A program made the translations under genes and the position numbers. Below, in pieces: positions 21,867 through 28,376 of a stretch of DNA of 53,703 nucleotides. Numbering within the stretch: position 1 is the first letter of the stretch; each line of letters opens with the position of its first letter. Source of the stretch: a virus; the IMG/VR virus record IMGVR_UViG_3300036719_001675, positions 1-53,703 of that record; one strand, given 5' to 3'. The notes beneath the pieces are model-generated. The model had not been told where the DNA came from. It ran no database searches and saw only the letters and a program-made list of their open reading frames with translations.

Positions 21867-23187
21867 GTTTGTGCCAGTTAAGAAATTGAAGGCATACGGT
21901 AAGAACCCACGAAAGGGTAATGTTCGTGCTATTGCAGAGTCACTTGCTACGAACAAGCAATACCGACCTATTGTCGTTCAAAAAAGCACTAATCAAATTC
22001 TTGCTGGAAACCATACATGGCAAGCGGCTAAGTCTCTTGGTTGGGATAAGATCGCTGTCGTTTATGTTGATGTAGATGATGAACACGCAAAGAAAATCGT
22101 TCTCGCAGACAACCGAACCAACGACTTAGCAGAATATGATGATCGTATTCTTTCAGAATTGCTAACAAGCCTTGAGACAATCAGTGGCACTGGCTATACC
22201 GAATCTGACATGGATTCAATCATGCAATCAATCAGCACAAGCATGATGGACATTGAAGACGCTGGAGCACAACTAGACGAACGGGCAAGATTAGCGGCAG
22301 ACCCATTTGCTGGCGGTATTCCTCTTGACGATGATGATGAAGATGATGACTTAGAAGCAGTATCTACTGAAGAAGTAGAAGACACGCTTGAAAACAAAAC
22401 CAGCGAACTTGCTGGAGTTGTTGAACTGGCAGAAGCAAAAACTTTTCCAGGTTGTGGCGCATGGGATTTTCCTCCAATGATTCCTGAAATGATGATTGAT
22501 GAATTGCCGTATAATCTGCGTACATGGGCAGGAAGCGCCACTAGAGATATTGACCATGATGGGCATTGGCTGTACAACTGGGGAGTAGATAGCACTTCAG
22601 GTATGCAAGACCTAAGTAAAGTAATGCTTTCGTTTTACACTCACGATGAATACTTTGACCGATGGTGGGAAAACACTTCTACTTATACTGCAAAACTTTT
22701 GAACTCTAGGGTCAAGTACGCAATCATGCCTAACTACACTTCTGGCGGTATGCCCAAAGCAATCTCTATTCTTCAAAACTACAAATCATGGTATGTTGCT
22801 AGGTATTTGCAAGAGGCTGGTATCAAAGTAATGCCAGATATGGAATGTCGCCCTGAACCAGAGTTTGTTCAAGCGTGGAAGAAATGTATGCCTAAGTCAA
22901 TCCCGTTTATGGCAGTTCAATTACAAAACCTTTTCACAAGTTCACGAACTGGCACTAGAGCAACAGAAGAAGATTGGCGAAATGCAGTTACTGAGACTTG
23001 TGATGGGCAAATTAAAGGAATGGATATTGGCAATATCCTTGTTTATGCACCAACCACTAAGTGGGATATGATTCAAGACTCATGGTCTAGAAAAGACATT
23101 AAATTGCACTTCTTCCCAACACGAATTGAACTCTTAGCAGCACGATCAAAAGTTCGGGGTGCAGAAAAAGAAGCGAGAGGCTTTTGA
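21838..23187 (+). CDS. ParB-N-domain protein fused to a DUF4417-like domain
   Basis: ATG 21838 is preceded by TTGGAGGAAGAAA; the longer frame from 21772 is rejected. Residues about 10-105 form a ParB/sulfiredoxin-like domain: VPVKKLKAYGKNPRKG, ILAGNHTWQAAKSLGW (GxxR-like position is GNHT) and VLADNRTND. An acidic linker follows, then a C-terminal domain with WWENTSTYTAKLLNSR, AIMPNYTSGGMPKAISIL and VARYLQEAGIKVMPDMECR, resembling DUF4417 from memory. The ParB fold can cut or phosphorylate; the substrate is unknown. The stop overlaps the ureohydrolase start. Confidence 0.7.
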   Translation: MEEFLFSQTEFVPVKKLKAYGKNPRKGNVRAIAESLATNKQYRPIVVQKSTNQILAGNHTWQAAKSLGWDKIAVVYVDVDDEHAKKIVLADNRTNDLAEYDDRILSELLTSLETISGTGYTESDMDSIMQSISTSMMDIEDAGAQLDERARLAADPFAGGIPLDDDDEDDDLEAVSTEEVEDTLENKTSELAGVVELAEAKTFPGCGAWDFPPMIPEMMIDELPYNLRTWAGSATRDIDHDGHWLYNWGVDSTSGMQDLSKVMLSFYTHDEYFDRWWENTSTYTAKLLNSRVKYAIMPNYTSGGMPKAISILQNYKSWYVARYLQEAGIKVMPDMECRPEPEFVQAWKKCMPKSIPFMAVQLQNLFTSSRTGTRATEEDWRNAVTETCDGQIKGMDIGNILVYAPTTKWDMIQDSWSRKDIKLHFFPTRIELLAARSKVRGAEKEARGF

Positions 23188-23882
23188 GTACAATATTTCT
23201 AGCACCTTATGGCGATCATGGGTCAGGCGTAAAATCAGCACCACATTCACTTTTGGGGTATCGCAATTCAATCGGCAAGACTCACTTACAATCGGCAGAA
23301 ATACCGTGCGCTACTACTGAAGAAATGTTAAACAACATTCCTCTTATTCTTTCTAACTATAAAGAATATGTAGTTATTGGTGGAAATCATGCGATTACTC
23401 TTGCAATTCTTCAATCACTTCAGGGTAAAAAAAATAGACCTTTTTTAGTGATGTATGACGCACACACTGACACTTATCAGCACAAGAGTGAACTTGATTG
23501 TGGCAACTGGTTACGGTTTGCAGAAGATGAAACTCTTATTTCAGGTGTTCACTGGAAGGGTATTCGTGATAAGTCTGCATACAACCTAAGTAATACTATG
23601 GACATTCCAAAGAGTGGTCATGTTCATGTAACTGTTGATCTAGATGTGCTTGAACCAAAAGAATACGGTTGGGCTTCAAATTTTAATGAGCCAGATGGAA
23701 TGTCATTAGACAAACTAATAAGCAGTATCTATTCAATACGAAAAAAAACCAAAGCAACTATCACAGCAGATATTGTTGAGTATGACGCTTTCAAAGATTC
23801 ATCAGGTGCAGGTCGCTATGCCTGTTCGCAAATTCTTGATGCTCTATTAGATATCATTAATCCATTAAAGAGTATTGAATAA
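23184..23882 (+). CDS. Ureohydrolase-family enzyme (arginase/agmatinase type)
   Basis: A 232-residue protein starting at TTG 23184, overlapping the ParB gene by four bases. All binuclear manganese ligands are in place: GGNHAIT (His), YDAHTD (Asp, His, Asp) and VTVDLDVLEP (two Asp), plus Glu in ADIVEYD. This family hydrolyses guanidino compounds such as arginine, agmatine or guanidinobutyrate to urea and an amine. It is shorter than bacterial enzymes (about 300), with trimmed loops. As a phage gene it is unusual; it could supply putrescine for DNA charge or modification, but the substrate cannot be read from sequence. Confidence 0.8.
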   Translation: MSTIFLAPYGDHGSGVKSAPHSLLGYRNSIGKTHLQSAEIPCATTEEMLNNIPLILSNYKEYVVIGGNHAITLAILQSLQGKKNRPFLVMYDAHTDTYQHKSELDCGNWLRFAEDETLISGVHWKGIRDKSAYNLSNTMDIPKSGHVHVTVDLDVLEPKEYGWASNFNEPDGMSLDKLISSIYSIRKKTKATITADIVEYDAFKDSSGAGRYACSQILDALLDIINPLKSIE

Positions 23883-23936
23883 ACAATAGCCCACTAGACA
23901 TAATGTATCTGTAACTACAACAGTTTGGAGAACATT

Positions 23937-24239
23937 ATGTTCGGACTTATTGACATGGAAATTGAAGGAATCATCAGCGGTTCAATGCCGACTCGTACTG
24001 GTCCTATCACTAACGCTAGGGGTAAGCCGTTAAAGCAGGGTTCGCCTGCTTACAACAAGCGCCTTGCCGAGCGTAAGGCAGAGATTCTTTCTGCCAAGAA
24101 GAAGCGAGAACGAGCAGCCGCTAAAAAGCCAGCAACAAAGAAGGCAGCCGCTAAGAAGCAGGCTCCTGCTAAGAAGACTGCCGCTAAGAAGGTTGCCGCT
24201 AAGAAGAAAGCACCAACCACACGACCTACTCGTCGGTAA
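23937..24239 (+). CDS. Histone H1-like Lys/Ala-rich basic protein
   Basis: About 100 residues from ATG 23937, with TTGGAGAAC upstream. The first 45 residues are a neutral head (MEIEGIISGSMPTRTGPI). The remainder is repeats of AAKK, PAKK and VAAKK, ending TTRPTRR, like the tail of histone H1 or of mycobacterial HupB. Such tails bind and condense DNA without sequence specificity. A strong terminator follows, closing the middle region before the head genes. Confidence 0.68.
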   Translation: MFGLIDMEIEGIISGSMPTRTGPITNARGKPLKQGSPAYNKRLAERKAEILSAKKKRERAAAKKPATKKAAAKKQAPAKKTAAKKVAAKKKAPTTRPTRR

Positions 24240-24251
24240 TTAAGTTAAATG

Positions 24252-24290
24252 CAGGGGTCAGTGGTTAAGAAATATCACTGACCCCTGTTT
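24252..24290 (+). terminator. Intrinsic terminator before the head module
   Basis: CAGGGGTCAGTG pairs perfectly over 12 bp with CACTGACCCCTG around a 12-nt loop, and TTT follows. It separates replication/recombination genes from the structural genes. The following TTGCTCTAGCA also appears at about 27788, before the protease gene. Confidence 0.75.
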
Positions 24291-24359
24291 GCTCTAGCAG
24301 TTTCACGCTGGAAGTAGTATGATTTCAGCATCTTCTTATGATGTAACTGGAGTAATACT

Positions 24360-25790
24360 GTGGCAAGCGATGACAAGGGCAAAGCAAAAGGCGTATTCAC
24401 AGAGGCTGGTGTAACTGGTCTTAGGCGTAGTGGTGGATATGTTCACGAAGAATTCTTGCCTCAACTGGCAGGGTATCGTGCAATTCAGGTGTACCGTGAA
24501 ATGCAGGATAATGACCCTGTAATTGGTGCAATTTTATACGCAATTGACAAACTCGTTCGTCAAGTGGCATGGCGTGTTCAGCCAGCCTCAACAAAACTTG
24601 AAGATCAAAAAGACGCTAAGTTTCTTGAATCGTGTCTAGGTGACTTGAATGTTGCTTGGGAAGACACAATCAGTGAGATCATGTCCATGCTTGCCTATGG
24701 TTGGTCGTTTCACGAAATTGTCTATAAGAAGCGCAATGGTTATACGAGTGACACAACGAAGACTTCTAAGTACAACGATGGAATGATCGGTTGGCAGAAG
24801 TTCCCAATTCGCTCACAAGAAACCCGTGACCGCTGGGTGTTCGCAGACAATGGCGACATTCTTGGTATGTGGCAGTCAGCCTCTCCAACATACTTCCCAA
24901 CATATATTCCAATTGAAAAGGCTTTACTGTTCCGAACGACAGTTTCAAAGAATAACCCAGAGGGTCGTTCAGTATTGCGTAACGCCTATCGCCCTTGGTA
25001 TTTCAAGCGCCGAATTGAAGAAATTGAAGCAATCGGTGTAGAGCGTGACCTTGCTGGATTCCCGATTATGTATGTTGACCCAGACATCATGCGTGAAGAT
25101 GCCTCTGGTATGAAAAGCACTGTATTTCAGGACTATAAAGATGTAATCATTAACATTCGTCGGGATCAGCAAGAGGGAATGATTCTTCCTGCTATGTACG
25201 ACGAAAATAACAACCTCATGTACAGACTTGAATTGCTATCTGCTGGCGGTGGTCGTCAATTTGATACAGACCGAATCATTACTCGCTATGACCAACGAAT
25301 TGCTACGACAGTGTTGGCAGACTTCATTCTGTTAGGTCAAGACATTGGCGGTTCATATGCACTGTCATCAGATAAGACGAGCCTGTTCGCTTTGTCTATC
25401 CGAACTTGGCTTGAAACGATTAAGACCGTTATGAATCAGCAGGCTATCCCACGCTTGTTTAGAGTCAATGGTATTGATACAGAAAAGTTGCCTGAACTTG
25501 TATATGGCGACATTGAAACGCCACCTCTTACCGAAATTGGCACATTCATTCAACAATTGGCAGGTGCTGGCGCACCATTGTTCCCTGATGACGCTCTTGA
25601 AAACCACCTTCGCAAAATGGCACACTTGCCCGAACGCCGTGAAGAATCAGCAGGCGTTGTTCAAGACGCTCAAGAAAAACTTTCTGGTCAAGATCAAGTT
25701 GACGCTTCCAAAGAAGCCAAGAATAATAAGAACGCAAAGAAACAAGAGACAGATCAAGAAGTCGCCCAAAGCATGACCACTAAGGAATAG
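24360..25790 (+). CDS. Portal protein
   Basis: A 476-residue portal starting at GTG 24360 after CTGGAGTAATACT. Typical signatures are VYREMQDNDPVIGAILYAID (N-terminal helical start), QVAWRVQPAS, LAYGWSFHEIVYKKR and LADFILLGQ. It is of the DUF935/Mu gp29-like type. Twelve copies form the ring at one capsid vertex for DNA packaging and tail attachment. The C-terminal Gln/Lys-rich tail is flexible. Followed directly by MuF. Confidence 0.88.
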   Translation: MASDDKGKAKGVFTEAGVTGLRRSGGYVHEEFLPQLAGYRAIQVYREMQDNDPVIGAILYAIDKLVRQVAWRVQPASTKLEDQKDAKFLESCLGDLNVAWEDTISEIMSMLAYGWSFHEIVYKKRNGYTSDTTKTSKYNDGMIGWQKFPIRSQETRDRWVFADNGDILGMWQSASPTYFPTYIPIEKALLFRTTVSKNNPEGRSVLRNAYRPWYFKRRIEEIEAIGVERDLAGFPIMYVDPDIMREDASGMKSTVFQDYKDVIINIRRDQQEGMILPAMYDENNNLMYRLELLSAGGGRQFDTDRIITRYDQRIATTVLADFILLGQDIGGSYALSSDKTSLFALSIRTWLETIKTVMNQQAIPRLFRVNGIDTEKLPELVYGDIETPPLTEIGTFIQQLAGAGAPLFPDDALENHLRKMAHLPERREESAGVVQDAQEKLSGQDQVDASKEAKNNKNAKKQETDQEVAQSMTTKE

Positions 25791-25792
25791 TC

Positions 25793-27244
25793 ATGCCTGC
25801 TACCTCAAACTTTCGTGGCAAGAAACTTCTTCAAGCCATTACTAATCTGATGGATAGCCTTGAAAGCAGATACCGTTCTGTTTTCTTGGAGACTATTGAG
25901 AACATTACAAATAGCCCTGATATAGCCGAAATTATTAGGGATATTCGCTTAGGAAATATCACCACAATTGACAACGCTACCCTCGCAAGAATTCAGGGCG
26001 TTCAACTGAACACATATGACCTAACGGTTGCCTCAAGGCAGGCTATGGCTTCAGGTGGCAAGATAACGGCTAAGACGGTAGGGCTTGAAGGTAAGTTCAA
26101 CCTACAGAACCCAAGAGCAATTGCTGCAGCCAGAACTCTTAGTGATGAACTCGTTGCCAATTTAAGTAAAACTGTTACAAAGAATCTGACCGACATTATT
26201 ACTGACGGTGTGTCAGGAACTGATTCTCTTTCGGAAACTATTCGCCGTATTAAAGATGAAATTGGATTAACGACACAACATTCAGCGGCAGTAAAAAATT
26301 ATCGCAAGAACCTCATTCAAACTGGAATGGATAAGGCGAAAGCATTAGCCCAATCAGAAAAATATGCGAAGAGATTGCTTAAATATCGTGCCGAAACAAT
26401 TGCACGAAGTGAAATAGCAATGGCGGTTAATAAAGGTCAGGCAGAGTTCTGGAAACAGATGAAAGATGACGGTTCTATCCCACCTACTGCAATGAGAATT
26501 TGGATTGCAGAAATGGATAGTAAAACTTGCGACATATGTGCGCCTTTGAATGGAGAACTAGCACCAATTGATGGTGCTTGGTCTACTGGTCTAGGGTTCT
26601 TTGACATACCGTATGCTCACCCTCGCTGTCGTTGTACTTCAGGGCTTGTATTCCCCAACAAAATCACCAAAAACGACCCAATTGGTTATGAGCAATGGGT
26701 TATTTCAAAAGGCGATTATGTAGGTCACCCATTCAGAGGTAATCAATGGACTAAAGTTGGTGGTGCAGGTGCTGGCGCTAAGAATGAAGCAAATGCCTCT
26801 CAAATTGATTGGAATGTTCTTTACGACAACGATGTTCCTGGGGAATTAGAGTCATATCTCGGAGATAATGCCGTAAAGTCCCTTGAAAATTGGATATTTA
26901 ACGCTAAATACCCAACTCAATGGCTTAAAGAAGTAGCAGGAAAAGACTATGAATATGAAGAGCATTATCAGACTCTTCAAGGTTGGTTAAAAGAAGCCAA
27001 TTTCCCCGATACGGTAACTGTTATTAGGCAGGGTACGCCAGACCCTAGGGGAGACATACGAAGTGGTTCTGCTATGGAAGGCTGGACAGGTGGCGCTATT
27101 GACGCTCAACATCATTATGGTTCTGACCGAAAAGTTTATGTAAGCAAAGTGCCAAGAAAAAATATCATTGGTATTGGTCAGATAGAAGAAGGAGAACTCT
27201 TCTATAAAACCGAAGGCGTAACAGTGACGGAACTGAAAAGGTAG
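25793..27244 (+). CDS. MuF head morphogenesis protein fused to tag and ADP-ribosyltransferase-like domain
   Basis: A 483-residue fusion. The MuF core (about 200-295) has TIARSEIAMAVNKGQ, DSKTCDICAPLNG and YAHPRCRCTSG, as in SPP1 gp7/Mu gp30. Residues 306-320 contain the tag GDYVGHPFRGNQW. The C-terminal about 150 residues read as an ADP-ribosyltransferase-like fold: VTVIRQG (Arg), MEGWTGGAIDA (Ser/Trp-Thr position), VYVSKVPRKNIIGIG and EEGELFYKTEG (E-x-E). MuF proteins enter the capsid and may be injected, so a C-terminal ART could act on the host. The ART assignment is by motif layout and is moderate. Confidence 0.78.
   Translation: MPATSNFRGKKLLQAITNLMDSLESRYRSVFLETIENITNSPDIAEIIRDIRLGNITTIDNATLARIQGVQLNTYDLTVASRQAMASGGKITAKTVGLEGKFNLQNPRAIAAARTLSDELVANLSKTVTKNLTDIITDGVSGTDSLSETIRRIKDEIGLTTQHSAAVKNYRKNLIQTGMDKAKALAQSEKYAKRLLKYRAETIARSEIAMAVNKGQAEFWKQMKDDGSIPPTAMRIWIAEMDSKTCDICAPLNGELAPIDGAWSTGLGFFDIPYAHPRCRCTSGLVFPNKITKNDPIGYEQWVISKGDYVGHPFRGNQWTKVGGAGAGAKNEANASQIDWNVLYDNDVPGELESYLGDNAVKSLENWIFNAKYPTQWLKEVAGKDYEYEEHYQTLQGWLKEANFPDTVTVIRQGTPDPRGDIRSGSAMEGWTGGAIDAQHHYGSDRKVYVSKVPRKNIIGIGQIEEGELFYKTEGVTVTELKR
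26708..26752 (+). repeat. GHPFRGNQ tag, copy 1 (MuF)
   Basis: Encodes KGDYVGHPFRGNQWT between the MuF core and the ART-like domain. Codons are GGT CAC CCA TTC AGA, then GGT AAT CAA TGG, different synonyms from the other copies. Confidence 0.85.
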
Positions 27245-27256
27245 TAGGGTAGGGGT

Positions 27257-27538
27257 ATGAGCAAACCAGACTATTCATTCGTTGATGTGACCGACATTGT
27301 TCCGCCTGCCGCATCGGACTTATGGTCAACAATGGTCCCTCATCATGGGATTGTCATTATTTCAGGCTTACGACCCGAAGGGGGAGAGGCTATCCATGTC
27401 ATTCATAACACTGACGCTCCAGCGTGGACTCTGATAGGAATGTTAGAAGCAGTTAAATCTGACCTTTTATATATGTTTCAGCAGGTTGAATACAGGAGAA
27501 ACGAAGATGGCAACGAAGAAGAATACTACGAAGATTGA
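27257..27538 (+). CDS. Small hypothetical head-region protein
   Basis: A 93-residue acidic protein after GTAGGGGTATGAG-type spacing. Not recognised. VPHHGIVIISGLRPEGGEAIHV suggests a compact beta sheet, and the C-terminus is highly acidic (NEDGNEEEYYED). Its end overlaps the next gene in another frame (27507). It sits between MuF and the protease, so an assembly or cargo-immunity role is possible. Confidence 0.55.
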   Translation: MSKPDYSFVDVTDIVPPAASDLWSTMVPHHGIVIISGLRPEGGEAIHVIHNTDAPAWTLIGMLEAVKSDLLYMFQQVEYRRNEDGNEEEYYED

Positions 27539-27788
27539 TAACAAAATTGTCTTAGTCGTTTGGCATGATGCTCATGCAGATTCTTCAGGAACATGGGTTG
27601 AAAAAGAAAATATCGGCAATAACCCATACATTGTAGAGACTTGTGGGTTCTTGATTGAAGATGTAAAACCTAACCATGTAACCATTGCACAGACGATCTC
27701 ACATGACGGAATGTATGACCACATTATTCACATTCCCGACGCTATGGTCGTATCAAAGAAAACGATCAGCACTAAAGGCGATCATTGA
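27507..27788 (+). CDS. Small hypothetical head-region protein
   Basis: A 93-residue protein from ATG 27507 (site CAGGAGAAACG; the longer frame begins at TTG 27486). Sequence KIVLVVWHDAHADSSGTWVE and VETCGFLIEDVKPNHVTIAQ forms an alpha-beta pattern seen in small phage proteins of about this size near head genes. It overlaps the preceding gene by 32 bases. Function unknown. Confidence 0.6.
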   Translation: MATKKNTTKIDNKIVLVVWHDAHADSSGTWVEKENIGNNPYIVETCGFLIEDVKPNHVTIAQTISHDGMYDHIIHIPDAMVVSKKTISTKGDH

Positions 27789-27846
27789 TTGCTCTAGCAA
27801 CGCCAATACATTTAATGTAATCTGAACCTAAGTAACAGGAGATGCA

Positions 27847-28371
27847 ATGGAAGCACAGATTACAAAAATAGATGATGATAAGCGCCTCGTATTTGGTTGG
27901 GCTTCAATTATCAAAGATGTAGAAGGAAAAGTCCTACTTGATCGCCAAAACGACTACATTGACTCTGAAGAAGAATTAGAAAAAGCCGCCTATTCGTATG
28001 TTCTAAATTCCCGTGATGGTGGAGAAATGCACATTCGTAAGGGTGTTTCAACAATGGTTGAATCGGTTGTTTTCAGCAAAGAAAAGCAAGAGGCAATGGG
28101 TATCCCTTCTGGCTCAATGCCCGTTGGTTGGTGGATTGGTTTCCGAGTCAATGATGAACGGGTATGGGAAGAAGTCAAAAAGGGTCAGTATTCAGGATTC
28201 TCTGTACACGGGACTGGTCAACGAAACCAAAACATTCTAAAAGACGGTGAATATACCGAAATTGAAAAGAATGATGAAGTGCAGGAAGAGAAATTTGACG
28301 GTGTTCGTGTTTCTAAAAAACTTTTGATGACATTGACCAAGGCACAAAAGAACAAGAGCAAAGACAAGTGA
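27847..28371 (+). CDS. Prohead serine protease, XkdF-like
   Basis: A 174-residue protein with AGGAGATGCA upstream. Matching segments are RLVFGWASIIKD, GGEMHIRKGVSTMVESVVFS, MPVGWWIGFRV and VKKGQYSGFSVHG, the XkdF-type capsid maturation protease domain with candidate catalytic His and Ser there. The EISLV...PAN end normally seen in XkdF proteins is not present; it is found instead at the N-terminus of the scaffold protein at 32406. It cleaves scaffold and perhaps tagged cargo. Confidence 0.75.
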   Translation: MEAQITKIDDDKRLVFGWASIIKDVEGKVLLDRQNDYIDSEEELEKAAYSYVLNSRDGGEMHIRKGVSTMVESVVFSKEKQEAMGIPSGSMPVGWWIGFRVNDERVWEEVKKGQYSGFSVHGTGQRNQNILKDGEYTEIEKNDEVQEEKFDGVRVSKKLLMTLTKAQKNKSKDK

Positions 28372-28376
28372 TCTAA

